Source: Clavibacter sp. VKM Ac-2873
Lineage (GTDB): Bacteria > Actinomycetota > Actinomycetes > Actinomycetales > Microbacteriaceae
Length of the DNA stretch: 64,000 nt
Direction of reading: 5' to 3'
Assembly: GCF_015351075.1 (NCBI RefSeq)
Contig: NZ_JADKRS010000002.1
Location: 1-64,000 of the forward strand
Below, piece by piece: positions 50,563 through 58,447 of this stretch (the first letter of the stretch is position 1; every line of letters starts with the position of its first letter). The translations under genes were made by a program, and so were the position numbers. Under the pieces are notes generated by a model. It searched no databases, was not told the origin of the DNA, and saw only the letters and a program-made list of their open reading frames with translations.

Positions 50563-51354
50563 ATGGGGCGACGCGTGCTCATGACCGGTGGTTCAGGAGA
50601 GGTCGCTTCGCTCATCCGGCCGATCCTGGCCGATGCCGGATGGTCCGTCGTGCTCCTCGACCTCGTGGAACCGCGCGAAGCACTGCGCTCGTCCGAGACC
50701 TTCGTCAGCGGCTCGATCACCGATTCGGAAGTGGTGACGACCGCCTCGAGGAGCGCTGATGTCGTGGTCCATCTGGGAGGCTTCCCGCAGGAGAGACCGT
50801 GGCCGGACATCCTCTCGACGAACGTCGACGGCACGCGAACGGTGCTCGAAGCGGCACGATCAGCCGGTGTCATGAAGATCCTGCTGGCGAGCTCGATCCA
50901 CGTGGTCGGTCACGCCTCGGCGGCCGAGACGCGGTCGGCTGTCGAGCTCTCCCCGCGCCCCGACTCCTACTACGGCGTCAGCAAAGCGGCGATGGAGGCA
51001 CTCGGCTGCTTGTACGCCGACCGCTTCGGCATGACCGTCGTCTCGGCGCGCTTCGGTACCACCGAAGCGCTGCCCTCGAATCGGCGTTCTCTCTCGGTGT
51101 GGCTGTCGCCTGGCGACCTCTGCCGGCTCATCGAGGCGACGGCGACCACCGCGCAACAGGGTGGCCACGTCATCTGGGGCACCTCGGCCAACACACGGGG
51201 ATGGCTGAACCGCGAGGCCGGCGAGCGAATCGGATATCGTCCACAGGACGATGCTGAACAGTGGGCGGCCTCCCTGGGGAGCCCCGACCCGCTCCCGTCG
51301 ACCGACCGGGTCGGCGGCGGCGTCATCGATGGTGCGCTCGGGGAGGCGTGGTGA
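50563..51354 (+). CDS. udh: Uronate dehydrogenase
   Basis: 263 residues, the size of known uronate dehydrogenases. Short-chain extended fold: VLMTGGSGEVASLIRPIL for NAD, SADVVVHLGGFPQERPWPDI, LLASSIHVVGHASAAETR, and the catalytic YYGVSKAAMEALG. RRSLSVWLSPGDLCRLIEA also resembles the family. It oxidises glucuronate or galacturonate to the aldarolactone, the entry step to the glucarate route encoded on the opposite strand. AAGGGAG lies eight bases before ATG 50563. Confidence 0.88.
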   Translation: MGRRVLMTGGSGEVASLIRPILADAGWSVVLLDLVEPREALRSSETFVSGSITDSEVVTTASRSADVVVHLGGFPQERPWPDILSTNVDGTRTVLEAARSAGVMKILLASSIHVVGHASAAETRSAVELSPRPDSYYGVSKAAMEALGCLYADRFGMTVVSARFGTTEALPSNRRSLSVWLSPGDLCRLIEATATTAQQGGHVIWGTSANTRGWLNREAGERIGYRPQDDAEQWAASLGSPDPLPSTDRVGGGVIDGALGEAW

Positions 51355-52184
51355 AGAGGACGATCGAGGTCGATGCGGGGCCACGCGAACCCGAGGTCGC
51401 GGCCGACCTCGGTGCGGGTCCGGTGCGTACGGTGAAATCGGCCGAGCGCACCCTGACGATCCTCGAGACGCTCGGGAAGGCCCGCTCACCGATCTCCGTC
51501 ACCGAATTGCACCGGCAGATGGGATACCCCCGGTCGAGCCTGCACCAGCTGCTGCACACGATGGCCGATGCGGGCTGGATCCAGTTCACCGATGACGGAT
51601 CGGGCGTCGAGATCGGTCATCGGGCGCTTGTCGTCGGTACCTCGTACCTGGACCGCGACGGGGCGGTGCAGCGAGCGACTCGGTCGCTCGAGCTGATCCG
51701 GGACGCCTCGGGGTACACCGCCCACTACGCGCGGTTGCAGGGTCCCAACGTCATCTACCTCGCCACGCGCGAGGCGAGCGAGTCGCACCGGCTGACCTCA
51801 CGCGTGGGCCGCCAGTTGCCCGCACACGCCACGGCGCTGGGAAAGGCGCTGCTCGCCGAGCTCAGCCCCGACGAGGTCTCGGACGTGCTGCCACCCGGCC
51901 GGCTGCCCGGCCTGACCGCCAATACGGTGATCACTGCCGTCCATCTGGCGGAGCAGCTGGAGGAGACGCGGGCGCGCGGCTACTCGATCGAGCGTGAGGA
52001 GAACACCCTCGGAGTGTCGTGCGTCAGTGCCGTGGTTCCGTACCGCATCCCCGCGACGGACGCGATCAGCTGCTCGATCCCGGTGGCAGAGGCGACAGCG
52101 ACAGAGCTCGACCGGGTCGCGGTGATCGTGCGCCACCACTCCAGGGGCCTGGCTGAGGACCTGCGCAGGGCGGGGATCCGCTGA
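51351..52184 (+). CDS. IclR-family regulator of the sugar-acid cluster
   Basis: 277 residues. Winged helix: VKSAERTLTILETLGKARSPISVTELHRQMGYPRSSLHQLL; effector domain with RVGRQLPAHATALGKALLAE and RARGYSIEREENTLGVSCVSA, the typical IclR sensor motifs. GTG start overlaps the udh stop, so the regulator is co-expressed with the first pathway enzyme. It probably responds to a uronate or pathway acid and binds the repeat at 50488-50512. Confidence 0.88.
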   Translation: MKRTIEVDAGPREPEVAADLGAGPVRTVKSAERTLTILETLGKARSPISVTELHRQMGYPRSSLHQLLHTMADAGWIQFTDDGSGVEIGHRALVVGTSYLDRDGAVQRATRSLELIRDASGYTAHYARLQGPNVIYLATREASESHRLTSRVGRQLPAHATALGKALLAELSPDEVSDVLPPGRLPGLTANTVITAVHLAEQLEETRARGYSIEREENTLGVSCVSAVVPYRIPATDAISCSIPVAEATATELDRVAVIVRHHSRGLAEDLRRAGIR

Positions 52185-52440
52185 ATGCCGCCTCGCTTCC
52201 GTCGCACGGACTCGGTTCGCGCGTCGTCCGAGGGATCCGCGGCGGTGCAGCGGACGTCGCACCCGTTCCCGATGATCGACGACGCACTCGGACGCGCCCG
52301 GCGCGAAGCCTGATGCCGCTCAGCGCCTCCGCGTCGAGATCGCGATCCGCTCGTGCCCCCAACCCACCTTCAGGCTCGCCCCCCCAGATGCCTCCGCGCC
52401 CGGACACGAAGGACAGCCCCGTCATGAAGCCCGGCCCGCG
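52185..52440. other. Intergenic region before the glycerate kinase gene
   Basis: About 255 bases without a supported gene. A short plus-strand frame ends in HPFPMIDDALGRARREA with a stop near 52313; it might be the last residue of a lost gene but has no visible beginning. Confidence 0.3.
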
Positions 52441-53604
52441 ATGAAGATCGTCCTCGCACCCGACTCGTTCAAGGAGTCCATGACCGCAGCAGAAGCAGCC
52501 GCGGCCATGACCAGGGGCGTGCGCGCGGTGCTTCCCGGCGCGATCTGCGTCGAGGTCCCGATGGCGGACGGCGGCGAGGGAACCACCCGGGCGCTCGTCG
52601 CCGCGCTCGGAGGCCGGTACGAGGACGTCGCCACCCTCGACGCCCTCGGCCGGCCATGCGACGCGGTCATCGGGAACCTCGGCGACGGACGCGCCGTCAT
52701 CGAAGTCGCCGCCGCTGTCGGCATCGAACGCATCCCACCGGAACAGCGCGACCCCCTCCGCAGCGACTCCCGCGGCGTCGCCGACCTGATCCGGCACGCC
52801 CTCGACTTCGGCGCCGACCACCTCATCGTCGGCCTCGGGGGATCTGCGACCAACGACGCCGGAGCAGGACTGCTCGTCGGGCTCGGAGCACGTCTGCTCG
52901 ACCGTCATGGGGCTCCACTGGCGCCCCGTCCCGTCGACCTGCACCGCGTCGTCGACGTCGACCTCAGCGGTCTCGATCCCCGCCTGGCACGCACGCGCAT
53001 CGAGCTCGCCTGCGACGTCAGCGCACCACTGCTCGGTCCCACCGGAGCCACGGCCGTGTTCGGCACGCAGAAGGGAGCAGGGCCCACCGACCTCGCCACC
53101 CTCGAGCAGGGCCTGACCGCATGGGCAGACGCGCTCGAATCGCGCCGAGGACGCCGCTACCGGGACGTCCCCGGCGCGGGTGCCGCTGGTGGGCTCGGGT
53201 ACGCGCTCCTCGCTCTCGGAGCCATCCCACGCTCCGGCGTCGACGTCGTCATGGAGGCGGTCGGCCTCGACCGACAGCTGCAGGACGCCGACCTCGTGCT
53301 CACCGGCGAAGGCGCCCTCGACGCTCAGACCCTCACCGGCAAGACCCCCGCCGGCGTCGCCGCATGCGCGCGACGCCACGGCGTCCCCGTCCTCGCCTTC
53401 GCCGGTCGCGTGTCACTCGACGCGGACGTCCTGCTCCAGCACGGCTTCACCGCGATCGTGCCGATCCTCCACGAGCTGTCCGATCTCCCCTCGGCACTCG
53501 CCGGGGGCGCGCGTAACCTCGAGACGGCCACAGCCACCGCTCTTCGGATCCTCGGGCTCGGGCGAGCCCTGAACGCCGGACAGGCGCGCAGCACGAAGCT
53601 CTGA
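52441..53604 (+). CDS. garK: Glycerate kinase (GarK/GlxK type)
   Basis: 387 residues. Hallmarks: KIVLAPDSFKESMTAAEAA, VPMADGGEGTTRAL, LIVGLGGSATNDAGAG, GAGAAGGLGYALLALG and VLTGEGALDAQTLTGKTPAGV. It phosphorylates D-glycerate, probably at the 2-position like other members, feeding it into glycolysis. It completes the route started by udh, gudD, the aldolase and garR. It stands alone 257 bases after the IclR gene with no strong ribosome site. Confidence 0.92.
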   Translation: MKIVLAPDSFKESMTAAEAAAAMTRGVRAVLPGAICVEVPMADGGEGTTRALVAALGGRYEDVATLDALGRPCDAVIGNLGDGRAVIEVAAAVGIERIPPEQRDPLRSDSRGVADLIRHALDFGADHLIVGLGGSATNDAGAGLLVGLGARLLDRHGAPLAPRPVDLHRVVDVDLSGLDPRLARTRIELACDVSAPLLGPTGATAVFGTQKGAGPTDLATLEQGLTAWADALESRRGRRYRDVPGAGAAGGLGYALLALGAIPRSGVDVVMEAVGLDRQLQDADLVLTGEGALDAQTLTGKTPAGVAACARRHGVPVLAFAGRVSLDADVLLQHGFTAIVPILHELSDLPSALAGGARNLETATATALRILGLGRALNAGQARSTKL

Positions 53605-53912
53605 CGAGACGGCACAGCGGGCTGTCCCGAATGGCACGAACGCGCCGAAGAGCCGTGACGACATCTACGACCGAGCTCGGCCCGAACGCACTCGGTGAGG
53701 ATGCCCCGATGCCCGGCAGCGCCCCGCTTCGCGTCGTCGACCAGCCCTGCATCCTCGCCGGGCGGCGCCGCCCCGGCACCACTCGCGCGCCGCTGAGCGC
53801 AGGAGGACGTCGTCGCGCATCCATCCATCGGCCGCCCAGATCACGATCACCGTCCCGTCGCCCCCGGTGAGCTCCACCGCCGGGCGCGACGCCCGATCCG
53901 CCGGGTGACGAT
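53605..53912. other. Intergenic region with no supported gene
   Basis: About 300 bases between the convergent glycerate kinase and small membrane protein genes. Long frames exist because of the GC content, but none has a start, ribosome site or recognisable domain. No clear terminator hairpin was found. It marks the right end of the sugar-acid cluster. Confidence 0.4.
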
Positions 53913-54248
53913 CTACCCATCCCCGCCCGGTGCCTGCGGTCGTCGTGGCATGAGCCGCGCCGGATCCAGGGGCTCGCCGTCCGGTCGCGCGCCCGTCTCC
54001 GCGGGGCCGGCCGGCGACGGGGTGGCTGCGTCGCGCGACGCCCGCTCCAGCGCCTCCAGCCGCTTCTCGATGCGCTCGGTCGCGCGCCGCGTCCGCACGA
54101 CGGAGACCGCGATGACGATGCCGAGCGCCACGTAGGCGAGCGGGATCAGCGTCGACAGCAGCGCGCCGAAGAGAAGGGGACCTCCCGCCCCGCCGGGCAC
54201 GGTCGGGGCCACGAAGGCCGGGACGGCGACGAGGTCGAGTGCGGTGAT
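53913..54248 (-). CDS. Small membrane protein with coiled-coil tail (unusual start)
   Basis: About 111 residues: one hydrophobic stretch (LLFGALLSTLIPLAYVALGIVIAV), then RRATERIEKRLEALERAS, a likely coiled coil, and a Pro-rich end. Family not recognised. The frame has no ATG, GTG or TTG near the likely beginning. An in-frame ATC at 54248 follows GGAGG by five bases and a TAGCGT promoter box about 36 bases upstream. A GTG further in (FVAP) would be an alternative start, without a ribosome site. Its stop faces glycerate kinase. Confidence 0.55.
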   Translation of the reverse strand: MTALDLVAVPAFVAPTVPGGAGGPLLFGALLSTLIPLAYVALGIVIAVSVVRTRRATERIEKRLEALERASRDAATPSPAGPAETGARPDGEPLDPARLMPRRPQAPGGDG

Positions 54249-54283
54249 GGGGTCCTCCAGCTGTCGGCGGGCGCGTCCGGGCG

Positions 54284-54289
54284 ACGCTA
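54284..54289 (-). promoter_or_regulatory. Probable -10 box (TAGCGT) for the small membrane protein
   Basis: TAGCGT on the minus strand about 36 bases before the proposed ATC start at 54248, with GGAGG in between. Confidence 0.4.
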
Positions 54290-54320
54290 CCCGCGGACCG
54301 GCGCAGGTGGAAGGGGTGTG

Positions 54321-54349
54321 GCCCGGCCTCCGTGCACGGAGGGCCGGGC
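54321..54349. terminator. Strong palindromic hairpin
   Basis: GCCCGGCCTCCGTG pairs with CACGGAGGGCCGGGC (one bulged G) with almost no loop, between the minus-strand genes ending at 54486 and beginning at 54248. Confidence 0.65.
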
Positions 54350-54485
54350 GGTCGGACGCTCTCCCCCGAGAGGCCGACGCTGCGCGAGGACCGCCCACCC
54401 GAAGGGCTCGTCCCGCTGATCGACAACGTAGGCCGACCGAGAACTGCATGCATCTGCATCGACGTTCCGCGGCTAGTCCACCCGG

Positions 54486-54701
54486 TCAGCCGACGGTGTC
54501 GCGCGGATCCGTGCCCGCCTCCCGTGCCCGCCGCACGTCCCGGGAGACGAGCCGCTGGAAGAGCACGGCGAGCACGGCGATCCCGACCGGGATCCACCCC
54601 CGCGGGTTCCCGACCACCAGCCCGGCGACGCCCGCGAGCCCGACGGCGATCGCGGTGCCGTACGTGATCCAGCGGCTGCGGTGCAGGAAGGAGAGGTGCA
54701 T
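54486..54701 (-). CDS. Small two-span membrane protein
   Basis: 71 residues: MHLSFLHRSRW, then two hydrophobic helices (about 13-32 and 36-52) and a charged tail ending DPRDTVG. I do not recognise it. It lies downstream of a winged-helix regulator and another membrane protein on the same strand. The ribosome site is weak. Confidence 0.6.
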   Translation of the reverse strand: MHLSFLHRSRWITYGTAIAVGLAGVAGLVVGNPRGWIPVGIAVLAVLFQRLVSRDVRRAREAGTDPRDTVG

Positions 54702-54787
54702 GGGACCACCCGCGCAGATGCGTCGACGGCCCCGGGCGGGCTCCGGGGACGCAGCGGAGCGGGGCACCCGAGCGGGCGCCCACGGCC

Positions 54788-55141
54788 TCAGCCTCCCCGC
54801 GGAGCCGCGCCGTCGTCGAGCCGCGCCACGATGGCCCGCAGCGCGTCCGCCTCGATGCGCAGGGCGTCGGCGCCGCGCGGGGTGAGGGCGACCCACGACT
54901 TGCTCCGTCGGCCGTCGTAGCCGCGGCGCGTGGTGACGTGGCCGGCGCCGGAGAGCACCTCGAGGTGTCGTCCGAGGTTGCCGTCGGTGAGGTCGAGGGT
55001 CTGCTTGAGGAAGCGGAAGTCGGCCTCGCCGGCCTCGAGCAGCACGGTGAGGATCGCGAGCCGGGTCCGCTGGTGGACGGCGTCGTCGAGGGACCGGAAG
55101 TCGGCCGAGCGGTCGGGGCCCTCCGCGGCCCCGTCAGCCAC
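54788..55141 (-). CDS. Winged-helix (ArsR/MarR-like) regulator
   Basis: 117 residues: LDDAVHQRTRLAILTVLLE and FRFLKQTLDLTDGNLGRHLEVLSGAG form the helix-turn-helix, and TTRRGYDGRRSKSWVALTPRG the wing. This type often controls a membrane protein encoded in the same operon. GTG start at 55141 lies eight bases inside the end of the membrane protein gene. It is likely to bind the three operators at 55738-55796 and so regulate its own operon. Confidence 0.85.
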   Translation of the reverse strand: MADGAAEGPDRSADFRSLDDAVHQRTRLAILTVLLEAGEADFRFLKQTLDLTDGNLGRHLEVLSGAGHVTTRRGYDGRRSKSWVALTPRGADALRIEADALRAIVARLDDGAAPRGG

Positions 55142-55718
55142 GGGAGCCCCGCGTGATGCGGTCCTCCTCGCGCCAGGCGATGACGCCCAGGCCGACCACC
55201 GCGAGCCCCATGAGCATCAGGACGATGTCGTCGGCGGACGGCCGGATGAGCGGATCCCCGGTGATGAACCGCCCGTAGGGGGCGACCGCGTTCTCCAGCA
55301 GGAAGAAGCTGAGCGGGATGGAGACGACGGCGACGACGGCGCCCGTGATCCACTGCCGCCGGTCCTCCAGCCGCCAGCCGACCGCGAACAGCAGCGCCCC
55401 GAGGAGGAACGCGGGCCCGAGCAGGAGCGGGATCAGCAGGAAGGTCGCGACGACGCAGGCGACGAGCACCACGAGCCCGATCCGCTCGCGCCCCATCCCC
55501 ATGCCCTTGCGCGCCGAGACGATGCGGAGGGAGAGCCAGAGCCCGACCGCCGCCAGGATCGTCGCGATGGATCCGGAGACGCGGCCCCCGATCGGCAGCT
55601 GGCTGCTCGTGAGGATCGCGACGAGGACGACGGCGAGGCCGACCGCGATGAGCGGGATCGAGGACACGCGCCGGAGGGCGTGCACGCGAAGGTGGAGGTG
55701 CGTCGTGGTGTCGGTCAT
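55134..55718 (-). CDS. Multi-span membrane protein in operon with winged-helix regulator
   Basis: 194 residues with about six hydrophobic segments (for example IPLIAVGLAVVLVAIL, IGLVVLVACVVATFLLIPLL and LMLMGLAVVGLGVIAW). No family motif recognised; such proteins beside ArsR-like regulators are often sensors or permease-like. ATG 55718 is chosen because it starts shortly before the first helix and right after the operator array. Confidence 0.75.
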   Translation of the reverse strand: MTDTTTHLHLRVHALRRVSSIPLIAVGLAVVLVAILTSSQLPIGGRVSGSIATILAAVGLWLSLRIVSARKGMGMGRERIGLVVLVACVVATFLLIPLLLGPAFLLGALLFAVGWRLEDRRQWITGAVVAVVSIPLSFFLLENAVAPYGRFITGDPLIRPSADDIVLMLMGLAVVGLGVIAWREEDRITRGSRG

Positions 55719-55737
55719 CGTGCTCCCTCGTCGTGCG

Positions 55738-55796
55738 CTCTGTGATGCAGAGCTCCGCGCTCTGTAGGGCAGAGCTTGCCACTCTGCGATGCAGAG
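55738..55796. promoter_or_regulatory. Three 15-bp palindromes with 22-bp spacing (operator array)
   Basis: CTCTGTGATGCAGAG (55738-55752), CTCTGTAGGGCAGAG (55760-55774) and CTCTGCGATGCAGAG (55782-55796) share CTCTG-N5-CAGAG. Starts are exactly 22 bp apart, close to two helical turns, so three dimers could bind on one face. They lie upstream of the membrane-protein/regulator operon and of the divergent gene at 55882. Confidence 0.85.
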
Positions 55797-55881
55797 CGCA
55801 ATGGATGCCCGCGCGGCGGCGGGCTGCCGGGGAGCTCCGACCGGCCTACCCTGGAGCGACCTCCGGAGGGGACGGGACGGC

Positions 55882-56235
55882 ATGGTGGATCGAGCGGCGC
55901 CGCGGGACGACAGGTGGGCCAAGGTCGCGATCGTCACGGGAGCCGTGGCGCTCGGGGCGTACGCCGTGCTCTGGTCGCTCATGTGGATCCCGGCGTGGAT
56001 CGACGGCACCGGGCTGCTGCTCCTCTACCCGCTGTTCCTCGTCGCGTGGGTGCCCATCGAGCTGCTGTCGCTGGTGAGCGCCGCGTTCGCGATCGTCGCC
56101 CTCGCGCTGCGGCAGGGCAGGACGGCCGGAACCGTCGCGATCCTGGTCGCCGACGTCATGTTCGTCGTGATCTCGCTCCCGACTCTCTGGTACGGCGAGG
56201 TCCCGCTCTACCTCCTCGCGCCGGGCTCCGCCTGA
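55882..56235 (+). CDS. Small three-span membrane protein
   Basis: 117 residues with three hydrophobic helices (IVTGAVALGAYAVLWSLMW, LLLLYPLFLVAWVPIELLSL, TVAILVADVMFVVISL). Unknown family. The frame is open back to 55789, but ATG 55882 has a GGA-rich ribosome site and begins just before the first helix. It is divergent from the regulator operon and shares the operator array. Confidence 0.65.
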   Translation: MVDRAAPRDDRWAKVAIVTGAVALGAYAVLWSLMWIPAWIDGTGLLLLYPLFLVAWVPIELLSLVSAAFAIVALALRQGRTAGTVAILVADVMFVVISLPTLWYGEVPLYLLAPGSA

Positions 56236-56245
56236 CGGGACGGCG

Positions 56246-56995
56246 TCACCGCGTGGACGCGCGCACCGCGGCGACCGCCGCCGCGACGAGCGCTCCGTCG
56301 GCCACGTCGTGCGCGGCCTCGCCGCCGCCCGGGCCCACGCGCGACGCGGCCACGCGCCGCCGGGCCGAGAGGTGGATCGCGTCGACGCCCGCGCGCACGA
56401 GCCCCGGGATCGCGTCGACCGTCACTCCCCCGCCGGCCTGGATCTCGAGCCGCGCCTCCGCGCGCGCCACCAGCTCGGCGAGCGCCGAGACCCCGTCACC
56501 GGCCCGCGCGGCGCCGCCGGACGTGAGCACGCGGCCGACCCCCGCGTCGAGCAGCGCGTCGAGCGCCGCGAGCCGGTCGTCGACGGCGTCGATCGCGCGG
56601 TGGAACGTGAGGACGGCGTCGCCGGTCGCGTCGACGAGCCGCGCGAGGAGGTCCTGATCCACCCGCCCGTCCTCCGTGAGTCCGCCGGAGACGACGCCCG
56701 CGGCCCCCGCGGCGAGCGCCGCCCGCACGTCGCGCAGCATGACGGCGCGCTCGTCCGCGTCGTGCACGAACCCGCCGGGACGCGGCCGGATCAGCACGTG
56801 CACGGGCAGTCCGACGGCGACCACGGCCTCCACCAGCCCGATGCTCGGGGTCACCCCGCCCGTCGCGGCGAGCGCGGAGCACAGCTCGACGCGGTCGGCG
56901 CCGGCATCCCGGGCGGTGCGCGCGGAGGCTGCGTCCTGCACGGCGATCTCCACCGCCACGCGTCGATCGCGGGACGGGTCGGCGGGGCGCGGCAT
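56246..56995 (-). CDS. cutC: CutC-family TIM-barrel protein
   Basis: 249 residues. VEIAVQDAASARTARDAGADRVELCSALAATGG, HVLIRPRPGGFVH, GVVSGGLTEDGRVD, LTFHRAID, VLTSGG and EIQAGGGV follow the CutC pattern throughout. CutC was linked to copper tolerance in E. coli, but this role is doubtful and members often sit with sugar-uptake genes, as here next to a sugar importer with a ROK kinase. Divergent from the importer operon. Confidence 0.9.
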   Translation of the reverse strand: MPRPADPSRDRRVAVEIAVQDAASARTARDAGADRVELCSALAATGGVTPSIGLVEAVVAVGLPVHVLIRPRPGGFVHDADERAVMLRDVRAALAAGAAGVVSGGLTEDGRVDQDLLARLVDATGDAVLTFHRAIDAVDDRLAALDALLDAGVGRVLTSGGAARAGDGVSALAELVARAEARLEIQAGGGVTVDAIPGLVRAGVDAIHLSARRRVAASRVGPGGGEAAHDVADGALVAAAVAAVRASTR

Positions 56996-57048
56996 GGGCC
57001 CATGGAAGCACGGGCGCGCGGATCCGCCGGCCCCGCAGATGAAGAACA

Positions 57049-57072
57049 TGTTTATGCAGGCGCGATTTAACA
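57049..57072. promoter_or_regulatory. AT-rich inverted repeat, candidate ROK-regulator site
   Basis: TGTTTAT (57049-57055) and ATTTAACA (57065-57072) form an imperfect inverted repeat in an AT-rich patch between cutC and the importer genes. ROK regulators of the NagC/XylR type bind sites with A/T-rich arms, and a ROK regulator ends this operon. Confidence 0.4.
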
Positions 57073-57153
57073 CACCGCGTGCCTGCGCGGCCTCTCGCGC
57101 TCGCACGATGGGGTCCACCCGACCCCGCACCGCGACCCCCAGGAGACACCGTC

Positions 57154-58440
57154 ATGGCCGACATCACCCGCCGCACCGCCATCGGCCTCGGAGGGGCCTT
57201 CGGCCTCACCGCGCTCCTCGCCGCCTGCGCCTCCGGATCCAGCGGCGGCGGCGGCCCCGCCACCGCCGACCTCCGCGTCTGGATGATGACCGACTCGGTC
57301 TCCCAGGAGGCGCGCGACTGGCTGAAGAAGACGTTCGAGGAGCAGCACCCCGGATCCACGCTCACCATCGAGCTGCAGGTGTGGGACGGCATCGTCTCGA
57401 AGCTGCAGACCTCGCTCGCGAGCGCCGACTCCACCCCCGACATCATCGAGCTCGGCAACACCCAGGCGCCCACCTTCTGCGCGGTCGGGGCGCTCACCAG
57501 CCTCGAGGACATGAAGGAGGAGCTGGGCGGATCCAGCCTCACGCAGTCGCTCGTGGAGCTCGGCTCCCACGACGGGCAGATGTACGCGGCGCCGTTCTAC
57601 GCGGGCAGCCGCCTGTTCTTCTACCGGAAGGACATGTTCGCCCAGGCCGGCGTCGCGATCCCCACGACCGTCGACGAGCTCACCGCGGCCGCCGCGAAGC
57701 TGCAGGCCGCGCACGCGAGCGACGCGGCGTTCTCGGGCCTGTACCTCCCCGGCATCTCGTGGCAGTCGGCGCTCGCGTGGCAGTTCACCGAGGGCGGCCG
57801 GCTCGCCGAGCAGGACGGCGACACCTGGAAGGGCTCGCTCTCGAGCCCCGAGAGCCAGAAGGCGTTCCAGACCCTGCAGGAGCTCTGGAAGACGGGATCC
57901 ACCTCGGGCACCGTGACCGACAGCGAGGTCTCCGAGAAGCCGTGGGTGCCGTTCAACGCGGGCGAGACGGCGATGTTCTTCGGCTTCAACTGGCAGCTGG
58001 CCAACATCGACACGGCCCTCGTGGATGCGGGGAACGTGGGCTACTTCGGCTTCCCGGCCGCCGCGGGCGGCGACGCCGGGCACCCGTTCGCCGGCGGGTC
58101 CAACGTCGCCATCTCGGGCCGCTCGAAGAACCAGGACCTCGCCAAGGAGGCCATGCGGCTGATCTTCTCGCAGCCCTTCCAGGAGTACTTCGCCACCCAG
58201 GGCGGCTGGGTCCCCGGCAACCTCGACTACGCCCCCGCGCTCGGCAGCGACGAGCTCGCGACCCTCACCACGGAGGCCGTGCGGAACTCGGTCGGCACGC
58301 CCGCCGCCCAGAACTGGGCGCTCGTGGAGGGCGCGCGCGTGATCGACGACTTCTACGTCGCGGTCGCGGCCGGCGGCGACACCGTGGCGCTGGCCTCCGC
58401 CGCCGACGCCAAGCTCACCAGCCTCCTCGGCCAGGCGTGA
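57154..58440 (+). CDS. Sugar ABC transporter substrate-binding lipoprotein (second cluster)
   Basis: 428 residues. TRRTAIGLGGAFGL is Tat-like and leads to the lipobox LLAAC (Cys near residue 25). The mature part is a type-1 sugar-binding protein: LRVWMMTDSVSQEARDWLKKTF, DIIELGNTQAPTFCAVGALT, YAAPFYAGSRLFFYRKDMF. The sugar is unknown; the ROK kinase downstream suggests a hexose or amino sugar. AGGAG ribosome site. First gene of a five-gene operon. Confidence 0.9.
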   Translation: MADITRRTAIGLGGAFGLTALLAACASGSSGGGGPATADLRVWMMTDSVSQEARDWLKKTFEEQHPGSTLTIELQVWDGIVSKLQTSLASADSTPDIIELGNTQAPTFCAVGALTSLEDMKEELGGSSLTQSLVELGSHDGQMYAAPFYAGSRLFFYRKDMFAQAGVAIPTTVDELTAAAAKLQAAHASDAAFSGLYLPGISWQSALAWQFTEGGRLAEQDGDTWKGSLSSPESQKAFQTLQELWKTGSTSGTVTDSEVSEKPWVPFNAGETAMFFGFNWQLANIDTALVDAGNVGYFGFPAAAGGDAGHPFAGGSNVAISGRSKNQDLAKEAMRLIFSQPFQEYFATQGGWVPGNLDYAPALGSDELATLTTEAVRNSVGTPAAQNWALVEGARVIDDFYVAVAAGGDTVALASAADAKLTSLLGQA

Positions 58441-58447
58441 TCCGCCC

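Noticed and set aside
53665-55782. A 705-codon minus-strand frame across four small genes
   Set aside because: It has no recognisable domain and runs over genes with good starts, operators and helices in another frame.
56246-56995. Copper homeostasis role for CutC
   Set aside because: No copper genes are nearby and the copper link of this family is weak; the context is sugar uptake.
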